From: Opisthorchis felineus
Taxonomy: Eukaryota; Platyhelminthes; Trematoda; Opisthorchiida; Opisthorchiidae
Assembly (NCBI GenBank): GCA_004794785.1
Contig: SJOL01002175.1
Coordinates: 61,857-125,856 of the forward strand
Reading direction: 5' to 3'
DNA length: 64,000 bases
The notes under the pieces are model-generated. The model did no database searches. It worked only from the letters and a program-made list of their open reading frames with translations, and was not told the DNA's origin. How positions within the stretch are numbered: the first letter of the stretch is position 1; every line of letters starts with the position of its first letter. Both the position numbers and the translations under genes were made by a program. Of the stretch, positions 49,701 through 56,794 are shown piece by piece.

Positions 49701-52700
49701 GTGTGTACGATGAAGTCAATGCAGGGATCCTGAAAACCCGAATCACGCCTACAAGATCGTGTCAATCATGACGTTGAAAGGGCACATCACTGGGTCGCCT
49801 GTACCAGCCTACAGCAAGCACTGTGCTGTTGTATGGCCGGAAGATACGGCCCCGCAGGCAGGTGATCTGAGGTGTCTTCAGGTTCCGGAAACCGACGTCT
49901 CAAACATTGCTGATATCGATTCGTAATAAAGTAATTAGAAAACGGGTGCTCATTTGTGCAGCAAGTACTTAAATCGCGAAAAACCTCCAGCATCAATTGC
50001 GGTGGCTCGGCCAGGTGTTACGCATGCCTAATAAAAAATAATCATTCAGCTGCAAAACAGTCTTTCGGTGTCTAGCTGCCACGTCAACCGAAAGAAACAC
50101 GAGGACTGAGACACTGCCAGGTTGCACGAGTCTAGACAGGAGCAGTCGAGAGGAACAGGATGGGTTCGAACGACAAACTTCACAGTCAGCAAGTTCACGC
50201 CTCTTAACCACTGAGCCATCTCGAGCTCACATGCCGAATCATAGTCTACGGAGACCGCCTCCCTCAGAATGGCGGAAACTGTGAAGTGGACGTGACTTGT
50301 CAGACAGATGCTGTTGGAGCGATCTGTCCTCCAAGAGAGTCACCGTGGTCCTCTGTTTCCTGAGGACGTTGCAAGAAATGGCGACTAACCGAAGCCAGTG
50401 GCATTCATGCTGTTACTTTTTTCCAAACTGTGTGACTGGGCGCTTGGAGATGTAGACACTTCGGAATATTTGATGTTATTATCTTCAGGTCTAAAAACCT
50501 GGTGCACGTCGTATAGTGGTTACAGATGGCGACGAGTTGGGGAGATAGGAGTAGATAACTACGCACTGGTGGCAATAGCTGATATAATACAGGGGTGTCA
50601 GTGAAATTACGCCGGGAAGATCGGCAAAGGAAGATATGCCTGTCACTCTGATAGATCTACTATCACAATCGGTTCATCTGCCTAGCTAGGCGGACTGTCT
50701 TGTGCGCTCGGTTTGGGTCGGATGAGGTATACAAAGGACTTTGGGTTGATCCCGTTGATGGCGGTTTACTTCCAAATGTTTACTCTTCTTAAGGATATAA
50801 GGCTTCTTCCCTACTCTCCCCGTTTCTTTTCACTCTTTACGAAGACGTTCGTTTCTCATGGTCGTATGGCAGTTGAGCACCAGCATGTATTACTGATATA
50901 TTGCTGTCAACGATGATGACAACATCCGCAAGCATAAGGTAAGGATTCGAGCCCACCCAGTCTTGCGGCAGCATTTTACACTTTAGAGGTGCGCAGCTTA
51001 GGCCAAAACCTGAGAATAAATTATTTAGATGAATTAATATCGCCTGCATCACGGCAGCGTCAGATCCAGGAATAACTACGCCGTCTGCTTATTCGATACA
51101 TGTGAGCGAATGCCCTTGGAGCATTTCGACCTCACAGGCACTCGAGCTTGGCAGTGAGTTCATGATCATACTGATGACGAACTGGAAAAGATGAAGCGGG
51201 ACAGTCTTGCCTGACACCACTTAAGGGAGTGAACTGAAGCGAGAGCCTACAGTGGACCTTCATAAGTTCACCGGAATTGGCGTACAACGCTTCAAGTAGA
51301 GGCACCTCCGTAATGCCTAACGGTTTACAGAGTCAATGACACCTTTCAAGTCAAGAAAGACCAACATTATTGGTAGCTGGAAGTAGTGTCCCTGTTCCAG
51401 AAGCTGTCGGAGGGTGTAAATGTGATAGGTGCATCCTCTTTCAGGACGGAACCCAGCTTGGTTTTCACGGAGCTGCCTCTCCCTGTGTTCGGTCAATCAT
51501 CGAAAGATAAGACGAGAGAACACGTTAGACACCACAGCTACCAAACAAATTCCACGGTGGTTTTCACACAGTATCCGCGCACCCTTCAAAGATAGGGATG
51601 ACTATTGATGTGCCATTTTCTGCGGGTATTTTCTCTTCAATCCACATCGCATCGATGAGTTTTGTCAGATGGGTCACCAGGGATTCACCACCTTTTTTGA
51701 AAAGGTCTGAATACAAACCCTGTGGTCCTGATGCCTTCTCACGTTGCGGTACGGATATTTCATACTTTATTTCTTTTTCTGACGGCGGATTAAGGTCCGT
51801 ATACCATTCGACGTATGCAATGTCTCAGGAGGCTGGGTTCCAGGAGGCCAGCTAAACTGCTCTCCGAAATATTCGGCCTGTCTTTCCAGTCAGCGGTTTT
51901 GCGAGTAAACTAATGAACCGTCTTTTCACTTATCGTTTCACTGACTCTTGATTTCCCCTGGTCAGTCAATTGTAATGAGTGGTATAGGGCACCGCTGTTT
52001 TCGGTAGCAGAAACCTTCTTCATCTCCTGAATTTTCATTGTCTACTAAAGCTCTCGGTCTTTTGTTAGACTGCTCTCTATTTAGAGTTCGGGGGATTTAC
52101 ATCCGCCGTTGTACTCGCTGCCTGCTGGTATGGATCATCTGGCATCAATCAGAACTAGCGATCTCGATATCCCGTGGTTTTGATCGTATCGGAGAACGCG
52201 GACAGACAGCACTGAATGCCGCAAGAATAACTCGTTAGACATGCCATGGTTTACCCACGTGCTCATTACCAGTGTGTACTACTGATGAAACATCCGAGTA
52301 GTGCACGGTCAAGTGTCAAAGCACCGTCCCCGCACCTGATGGAAAGTTGGTGAGCAAATTATGGAACCGCTTTGCAGCGTTTGTTCCTTATTGCTTAATA
52401 ATCAAAGGACGTCCAAGGGAGTTTAAGAGAACGCTTAAGAATGCTCACTTTTCATAAACTCTGTGCAAATGGGATTCTTACTTTCGTGTATAACAGCTTT
52501 TAACTGCTTACTTCAGGTTGGTCAATAAGCGACTCCACACTCAAAGGTTATCTTCCTTTCACCAGTACAGTATTGGTTCAGTGAAGAGTAGTTCAGCTGC
52601 CGACAACGACACTGCTCAGCTATGATAGTTCTCCGAAGTTGGTGGATTGGCACGCTTCTTGTGAGCGTCTGATGGAAAGCGAATTGTCAGGCGTGTTCAC

Positions 52701-55700
52701 ACTATAGCGTGATCGGAATCAAGTTGTGCACCCCGGGAAGGAACGGCAGTCTTGAATTGTGGGCCTTCATGGGTGAGTGATAGTAATGTGATCCAATTGG
52801 GTCCACGGTTGGTTTGCACTTGGTGGCCACCAGGTTGGGTTACACGGCGCGAGAGTTTAAGTCGAAAGTTCGGGCTGACAAAAAACACTTGATCGCTTGC
52901 ACACGACTGAAGGAGTCGCCCTCTGTTGTCCGTGCGACGAGCACTGACCCCGAATGGACAGTCCAGATGCAATTCCAATGGGCTCAGATGACCGACTTGG
53001 GCATTCATATCACCGGCAAGGATCATAATGCTCCTTGCTTGATAAATGAGGCCGCATTATTCTCAAGAAAGTATCCTTCTTGGAGTCAGCACTGCAGGCC
53101 GTTAGGACATATGCCGACATTACATTTCTATTTCTATGTCCAGTGGCGTTGAGCTTGATTGAGCTAGATAGCCGGACGGCGCTGAGACGACGCTTCACCG
53201 GGATCCAAACCAGCCAAGCGCGTTCAGCTCGGATTGAGTGCAACATTTACGCCATATATTCTACAAGTCACCGCCTCTGGGTCACCGGACACATGGAGAG
53301 TGAAAGGTGGAAGAGTGGAAGAAAGATGAGTTTGTCCTTGGCGCTCTAAGATGCATGGTCACGCTTGGGTCCTGTATATGCGTTTCAGAGATGCAGCATA
53401 CATCAACTTTGATGGAGTATGAAGTCTGTGAAATCATTGCCTGTTTAACAAGTTGACGAACGTTGAAAGCTCCCTTGTAGAGAGGATTTAGTGGGTTCAG
53501 TAGTGTCATTTTGTTTATTATAACCGGTCAGTGAGATGTATAAGGCACATCGGTCGGATAACCGATAATGGAATGACTAAGCAATGTTTGTTTTTGTGGT
53601 GGGTAGGGCTTGGGGAGAGTAATCGGTGGACAAAGAACCGTGCGGGTGAATGATAGTTCCCGGTTGCCCAGGCCAAGAAAGGTGGTTTGTTTGGCCTCTT
53701 GAGTCAAAGGCCGAAACTCTGAAAAGGCAGTGGGAGGATATAAAATTTTGCCCGGGAACCGCTCCCCTAGCCTTTGACTCAAAAGTCTGACCCGCGAGGC
53801 ATCGAACAGTAGGACTTTCTTTGGGGACCCTGCCTGAAGCAGGTGACTCAATAGTTTGACCTGTTCGGCTGCAGAGGACTGGCCTACTCCGAGGGTTCAG
53901 GGAGTAAGGTATTACTGACTGACTCCTAATGCGGATGCGCGTAGCATGTACTTTCTGAGCAGCATCAGACCCTTTGGCAACCAGGCGGTAAGCCGAATTA
54001 CAGCCTGAATTTCGTCGTAGCTCAACAGCATACGCAGATGTGAACCATTTCCTCCCATGATAGTAAACTACACAATCAGATTCCAAAACATAACAGTTCC
54101 TTAGGACCGAATGGAACACCACTCAGAAGTAAATGAGAAAGGCTGCGGTAGACTGCTAAACGAAATGGCACCCCAAATGTAACGAAGCATAAGGAGCTGA
54201 TCCACATAACCACGGACCGGGTAGAATCCACCCTGGTTAGACTGGATCTTCGACTCTCAATTCGCATTTTCGGTATAGGAATATAACAGCCTAACTAGCA
54301 GGTAAATCCGTACTGCTTTGTCCCTTTTCTGAGGTAACGAAGCAATGTCGGAAAATAGTACGAAAACATTCAAACATACCACAACAAGCACCATCTTGCG
54401 AAGTCATATGGCAATCATCTACCTGGTTGCGCTGACGCTTATGAAGATAATGCAACTCCTCTCATCCCGAACTACTATCCAGATTTGTCTGGGCTTGGGC
54501 CAGCTGGCAGTACCTCAGCCCTCGTGTTCCTTTATGTGGCATGGTAGCTAGGCACCGGAAGGGTTACAGATGAACTACTATTATTATTATTCATGCCAAC
54601 AATAAGTCCTTCGCATAAGTGGCCATCAGATTGTCTCAAGTTACACCACCATCGTTCTCTAATCGACTTCTGGAAAATGGCGGAGCTCAGAAATGGACAG
54701 AAGAGCGTAAAGAGCTATCAACAGGTTGGAGGGGTAGGAAAGTGTATGTTAAGTATGTTAACACAACTAAAATGGCCCCACAATGTGAAAGGATGGCCAG
54801 AGAAGACCTCACCAATACGACCTCCGTGACTATATCGGTTGGGAAATTTTGCCCTCCTGATGAACAATGTCAGATAACACCGAATGAGTGGCGAATAGAG
54901 CGCAAGGGATATCTGTTGTGCGTGTTCTGTTTCAGCTAACGGAAAATTTCTCGAACTCCACATTGATTAAGGTAACTGTAAGTTGTAAGCGCCGACAAAG
55001 CGAAATTAGGCCAAAATCTGGAAACTTAGCGTTATGACACTGAGGAACAAGCGCCACAGAGGCAGATACTAGGACAGATATAGGCAGATACAGGACTTAG
55101 GAATAGTCCTCCGTTTGGTATCTGTGGATGCTGCAAGTAGCACTCAAATTCAAAAATAAATTGAAATATCCTTTGTCGTCCTTCGCGCTGGCCATTTTGC
55201 TGCGCAAATCTAATACCCTAAAAACCGATGTTGCATCATTTTACGCCCAATGAACACTAAGAACCGAACAGACTCGGAAGTCTTTGAAGAACGCCTTGAT
55301 TTTGTATTCCCGGAAAAGTGATAATGGGATCTAAAAATCACAAAACAATTCCCAACATATATCAGCAGCATATGAATGACAGACCAGTTGTATCACTATT
55401 ATATTGTCCCTTTATGACGGACTGGCGCAACTTAGCTGATAGAAACAATATTCCTCGAACAATAGAATGGATAACTCATCGACCAGAGCTCCACCAACAT
55501 AAACCTGGACTTACCAACAGAGTTAGGTTCCATTTGACTAAGCACCGAGGACTCAACCTTTTCAATCGAAATGTCAGCAGCCGGAGTGGTGCCATCACGC
55601 CCGGAATAAAGCAGACTAACGGAGCCCTTCAACTCACTATGAATACTGCCGAAATGATACATAGATTCCGAAGTCAATCGACTGTCTAATTCTTTCCGAA

Positions 55701-56506
55701 GATTGTGACGCTGATCACGCTCGATTTGCAGTGACTCCAGGGCCTCTTCCAAAGACTTCTCCGTCATTCTTTTCAACCGAGTAATCTCCTCAAGTTGGTT
55801 GTGAATCATGTCATTCTCTTCTTGCATCCGTTTGAATTCGTGTCGCAGACTTTCGAATTCAACCTTGATGAAAATGTTAAGCTGTGCGGGTATAATTGGA
55901 ATACCTGACTCGTTTTAAGTGAGAGAATGGTCTTCTGCAAGTCAAGATTCTCCGCTTCAAGGTCGTCAAACTCATTGAGTAAGCGTGTTTCCTTCGATTT
56001 TGCCTCCTTCATTTCTGACTTCAACCGCTGATAGAGTGTTCGGAGGTCCTCAAACTTCGTCACCTGATCCGAATACTTTTGATGCAGTCCATCGTTATCC
56101 GCCATTTGGCGTTCCAACTTGGCCTTAAGATCCTTGATTTCAACCTCCAGGTCCTTTACACGGTTGACCAACTGTTCTTCGCGATTTGTGTACTTGGAAA
56201 GTAAATCCTGCTCCTCTTCGAAGCCAGCTTTACTCAATCTTCGCTGTATCATGCTTTGTTCTTCCAGTTTCTACAAAGACAAGTCAACATGCAAAGATCA
56301 ATTACCCGTTTCGACAGTTTCAGCTCTTCTTGTACCTCCTCCGAATTCCGCACTAGCTCGTCAAACCGAGCTTGAAGTAACTGTTTCTCCTCCAAGATTC
56401 GCAGTCCATATTGCGCGGCCTCCTGTTTCAGCTGCAACGCTTCTTGCAGCGCGGCCTGCAGCTTACGATTCTCTTCACGCAAAGCGTCCTGTCCGACGCT
56501 GGACAT
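22135..56506 (-). CDS. BICD: Bicaudal-D dynein/dynactin cargo adaptor, 7-exon gene
   Basis: Join (minus strand): 56506-56306, 56270-55905, 55863-55515, 43670-42862, 28824-28576, 24906-24580, 22635-22135; 2802 nt, 933 residues. All introns are GT-AG and all phases agree, including a split Ala codon (306) between exons 3 and 4. BICD proteins are coiled-coil homodimers that link dynein and dynactin to cargo such as Rab6 vesicles or RNA complexes. Visible here: CC1-box AAQYG at residues 30-34 (dynein light intermediate chain contact in the family), a second coiled coil through about residue 270, LFTEI at 336-340 (matches the Spindly-type dynactin motif), and the C-terminal cargo domain at about 675-800, including [20 protein letters not shown] and [20 protein letters not shown], close to animal BICD. 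Length is compatible with animal BICD proteins of about 780-980 residues. A Pro/Asn/Gln/His-rich tail of about 130 residues follows the cargo domain and is unlike the vertebrate tail. The gene's identity is very secure; the 3' end is the least secure part. Confidence 0.93.
24580..24906 (-). CDS. BICD: BICD exon 6 (cargo domain, residues 659-767)
   Basis: 327 nt, 109 codons, phase 0. The acceptor follows a long pyrimidine tract (ctgtctctgtcttcaaaag); the donor is AAT|gtgagt at 24579. It encodes the most conserved part of [64 protein letters not shown], then the segment ending [10 protein letters not shown]. In the family this coiled coil binds Rab6, Egalitarian and related cargo. Confidence 0.93.
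26221..26393 (-). mobile_element. tRNA-derived SINE copy 2 (best-preserved head)
   Basis: The minus strand has A box gagctcagtggttaaggcg and B box ggttcgaaccc about 35 bases apart, the spacing of an internal RNA polymerase III promoter. The body then runs through cttccttcaggtggcatggc to cagctg. It lies in BICD intron 5 on the same strand as the gene. It is not a functional tRNA gene: no acceptor stem pairing and no anticodon arm can be recognised. Confidence 0.8.
28576..28824 (-). CDS. BICD: BICD exon 5 (residues 576-658)
   Basis: 249 nt, phase 0 at both ends. The acceptor is tttcaccgtag; the donor is CAG|gtaata at 28575. It encodes [19 protein letters not shown], an acidic Ser/Ala-rich linker, then [20 protein letters not shown], which matches the family segment '[20 protein letters not shown]'. 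It has no long ATG-initiated ORF, so it was found by matching the family and the splice phase. Confidence 0.85.
29098..29340. repeat. Foldback pair of the hammerhead-type repeat inside BICD intron 4
   Basis: 29098-29242 is a reverse-oriented partial unit. After about 50 bp, 29294-29340 repeats the block tttgcaaa...tacactc in inverted form. The left arm carries an intact hammerhead core. Confidence 0.7.
29106..29146 (-). ncRNA. Hammerhead ribozyme motif, core intact
   Basis: Minus strand: TCTAC, CTGATGA (29141-29135), GCCCC...AAGGC, GAAA (29120-29117), CCTG, TC, GTGCG. The catalytic boxes are intact. Stem I is weakened by a mismatch and stem II by a C-A pair. It lies in an intron of BICD, on the same strand as the BICD transcript. 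Confidence 0.6.
30880..31048 (+). mobile_element. tRNA-derived SINE copy 3
   Basis: A diverged A box (gtgataactcagag) and B box (gcagttcgaatct) are followed by the body cttccttcgggctgcatagc. It lies in BICD intron 4, opposite to the gene. Confidence 0.7.
32569..32790 (-). mobile_element. 3' end of the same unnamed element, second copy
   Basis: The minus strand shares ggaactaacgttccc-type and catggtttatg blocks with 38954-39324, and ends gctgataaactgactgactg with a (CTGA)n tail at 32583-32569. Confidence 0.4.
34147..34402 (+). repeat. Hammerhead-type repeat copy, ribozyme 5' box lost
   Basis: Keeps gcgaaaccggtcgtgggc and the downstream unit (cgatatctcgaatatcgta, tttgcaaatgagtg). The CTGATGA box is replaced by TCAAAAGA, so it is inactive. 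It abuts the Penelope RT fragment at 34.7 kb. Confidence 0.75.
34758..34786. repeat. (TA)n microsatellite
   Basis: 29 bases of uninterrupted alternating TA inside the Penelope RT fragment. It produces an artificial Tyr-Ile repeat in translation. Confidence 0.95.
35393..35482. repeat. Perfect tandem duplication of 45 bp
   Basis: 35393-35437 and 35438-35482 appear identical, starting aatatctatctggtgttgg. It lies in the upstream part of the minus-strand Penelope fragment and adds exactly 15 codons. Confidence 0.9.
35685..36060 (+). repeat. Tandem hammerhead-type repeat, about 1.3 units, period 282 bp
   Basis: The ribozyme start recurs at 35690 and 35972. The first core has CTGATGA but AAAA in place of GAAA; the second has CTGAGGA but intact GAAA with ACCGGTC. 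Each is mutated at one box. The tandem head-to-tail layout with one ribozyme per unit is the organisation of retrozymes. Confidence 0.8.
37545..37705 (+). mobile_element. tRNA-derived SINE copy 4
   Basis: Begins gagctcgagatagttcagtg, followed by gttaaggcg (A box), then a weak B box (attcaaatccaacc) and the body ggcatggcagctaggcacc. A second tRNA-like A/B box pair follows at about 37760-37840 (B box gggttcgaatctcc at 37822-37835), perhaps the head of another SINE type. Confidence 0.7.
38954..39324 (-). mobile_element. 3' end of an unnamed non-LTR-like element
   Basis: On the minus strand the end reads ggaaccaatgtgcc, acggtttatagctgataaa, then (TTGAA)n at 38978-38954. The same terminal block followed by a different short repeat occurs at 32569-32760. 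Short tandem tails after TGATAAA fit a LINE-type 3' end. No protein domain recognised upstream. Confidence 0.45.
41843..42013 (+). mobile_element. tRNA-derived SINE copy 5
   Basis: Begins gagctccagatagctcagtg (A box), B box tagctcgaatccaacc, then a complete body with cttccttcggatggcatggc and the end cgaaagggtgtcacaac. It is in BICD intron 4. Confidence 0.8.
42862..43670 (-). CDS. BICD: BICD exon 4 (residues 306-575)
   Basis: The acceptor is a pyrimidine tract ending ctttcctccag at 43671. The exon is 809 nt and starts with the two bases that complete the split codon. It holds LFTEI (336-340) followed by a coiled coil, [20 protein letters not shown], matching the middle of BICD, then an acidic linker and a third coiled coil ending [20 protein letters not shown], which corresponds to the family segment before 'NNETPNRVML'. 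The donor is CAT|gtgagt at 42861. A CAG directly after the acceptor would allow a 3-nt shift without changing frame. Confidence 0.9.
44520..45075 (+). repeat. Two direct copies of an unnamed repeat
   Basis: 44520-44730 and 44838-45070 share gacgaacagtctc, the block ggttggaa(c/t)atg(c/t)gtggcgag and caaaggctttgg(t/c)tgag, in the same order. The second copy ends in a segment (gggcgccctggcagtatcc) related to the SINE body. They lie in BICD intron 3, next to exon 4. Confidence 0.6.
48692..50430 (+). mobile_element. RTE/CR1-like non-LTR retrotransposon RT fragment, decayed
   Basis: Plus-strand pieces in order: [20 protein letters not shown] and [20 protein letters not shown] (48883-49011), [18 protein letters not shown] (from 49225), [15 protein letters not shown] (near 49390), [15 protein letters not shown] (49504-49548; the catalytic YADD is now YTEY), [14 protein letters not shown] (49991-50032), then after a SINE insertion [16 protein letters not shown] (from 50231) and the 3' coding end near 50430. 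No endonuclease is seen upstream. Its 3' end faces that of the minus-strand element at 50840. Confidence 0.8.
50033..50229 (-). mobile_element. tRNA-derived SINE copy 6, nested in a non-LTR element
   Basis: The minus strand has gagctcgagatggctcagtg, B box gggttcgaac, the body ctttcggttgacgtggcag and an A/T-rich 3' tail. It is flanked by catgcctaat (50023-50032) and catgccgaat (50230-50239), a 10-bp target-site duplication with one difference. It interrupts the coding sequence of the plus-strand RT element right after [12 protein letters not shown]. Confidence 0.85.
52697..53509 (-). pseudogene. Non-LTR endonuclease domain remnant
   Basis: Order on the minus strand: [14 protein letters not shown] (53430-53370), a middle part in another frame, GDMNAQVG (about 53014-52991), [20 protein letters not shown], then LDSDHAIV at the end. 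These are the conserved blocks of non-LTR apurinic-type endonucleases. At least three frameshifts. Confidence 0.8.
53577..54122 (-). CDS. Open 5' frame of the non-LTR element, 181 residues
   Basis: Unbroken while the downstream endonuclease and RT are broken. It contains a loose internal repeat ([14 protein letters not shown] and [14 protein letters not shown]) and is rich in Ser, Arg, Pro and Gly. No domain recognised. By position it could be ORF1 or the 5' UTR of the element; it may be open by chance or through recent insertion of a 5' segment. Confidence 0.35.
   Translation of the reverse strand: MVFHSVLRNCYVLESDCVVYYHGRKWFTSAYAVELRRNSGCNSAYRLVAKGSDAAQKVHATRIRIRSQSVIPYSLNPRSRPVLCSRTGQTIESPASGRVPKESPTVRCLAGQTFESKARGAVPGQNFISSHCLFRVSAFDSRGQTNHLSWPGQPGTIIHPHGSLSTDYSPQALPTTKTNIA
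54484..54591 (+). mobile_element. tRNA-derived SINE copy 7, 5'-truncated
   Basis: Only the body remains (gcagtacctcagccctcgtg ... ggcatggtagctaggcacc) and it ends in a (TAT)n tail at 54575-54591. Truncation at the 5' end plus a short tandem tail is the mark of LINE-type mobilisation. Confidence 0.75.
55515..55863 (-). CDS. BICD: BICD exon 3 (residues 190-305 plus one base)
   Basis: Starts [20 protein letters not shown] and contains [20 protein letters not shown], a hallmark of BICD coiled coil 1. It then runs into a less ordered Ser/Thr-rich linker. The donor is G|gtaagt at 55514, a strong consensus site. It leaves one base (phase 1), which exon 4 completes to GCA (Ala306). Continuing past the donor reads into a different composition, so splicing here is favoured. 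Confidence 0.88.
55905..56270 (-). CDS. BICD: BICD exon 2 (residues 68-189)
   Basis: 366 nt, exactly 122 codons, phase 0 at both ends. It is joined to exon 1 by removing a 35-bp intron (56271-56305; gtaatt...tttgtag) and to exon 3 by removing a 41-bp intron (55864-55904; gtattc...catcaag). It continues the first BICD coiled coil, for example [20 protein letters not shown], which aligns with the family segment around 'RLLQDYSELEEEN'. Confidence 0.9.
56306..56506 (-). CDS. BICD: BICD exon 1 (residues 1-67)
   Basis: The start ATG at 56506 is preceded in frame by TGA 18 bases upstream, so this is the first possible Met of this exon. The exon encodes a coiled coil with the AAxxG box and the segment [19 protein letters not shown], which matches the N-terminal coiled coil of BICD. 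The donor after the CGG codon (Arg67) is gtaattg. The exon ends in phase 0. Confidence 0.9.
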
Positions 56507-56537
56507 GCTGCCCAAAAAGCGCCGTCAACAGGGAGCG

Positions 56538-56590
56538 CAAATAAAATAGTGTAGAGCAGTGGAAAACTCAGCGCTCTGATTGGCTCTGTA
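56538..56590 (-). promoter_or_regulatory. Possible BICD core promoter (CCAAT plus TATA-like)
   Basis: On the minus strand, GCCAATCAG lies at 56585-56577, about 70 bases before the start codon, and an AT-rich TATTTTATTTG follows about 30 bases later. The spacing suits a short 5' UTR. The alternative is trans-splicing, since cgctttttgggcag sits right before the ATG and could act as an acceptor. Inference only. Confidence 0.25.
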
Positions 56591-56794
56591 GGCCCATTTT
56601 AGTGGGATCAGCTGTTTCAGTGGGTTCAGCAGGCTGATGCGCCAGAAGAGAGGGGTAGCCTCGTATTCTGGAGTCATTGAGCACATTTTTGATCTGATAT
56701 TCAGTTTGGGAAGGTGTATAACATACACAAATCAAAGAAGAAAACTCTGACCTCTGTTACACACAACAACTACAGGAAATGAGAATAATTGCTG

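Larger units (their letters stand above)
50840..54260 (-). mobile_element. CR1/RTE-like non-LTR retrotransposon, decayed
   Basis: Read on the minus strand from 54260: an open 5' frame (53577-54122), endonuclease pieces [48 protein letters not shown] and [13 protein letters not shown] (53509-52697), then RT pieces [27 protein letters not shown] and [11 protein letters not shown] (51860-50840). GDMNAQVG and SDH are endonuclease motifs of the apurinic-type nuclease. The RT YADD box has become ADVV. Many stops and frameshifts; no functional product. It lies inside BICD intron 3 on the same strand as the gene. Confidence 0.85.
43671..55514 (-). other. BICD: BICD intron 3 (11.8 kb)
   Basis: gtaagtcc donor and ctttcctccag acceptor. 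About half consists of the two convergent non-LTR elements; SINEs, direct repeats and unassigned sequence fill the rest. Confidence 0.8.

Noticed and set aside
55318..55689. Plus-strand frame of 123 codons opposite BICD exon 3
   Set aside because: It is the complement of a conserved coding exon and carries no domain; the same holds for plus frames at 22401-22676, 24662-24898, 43241-43480 and 56119-56544.
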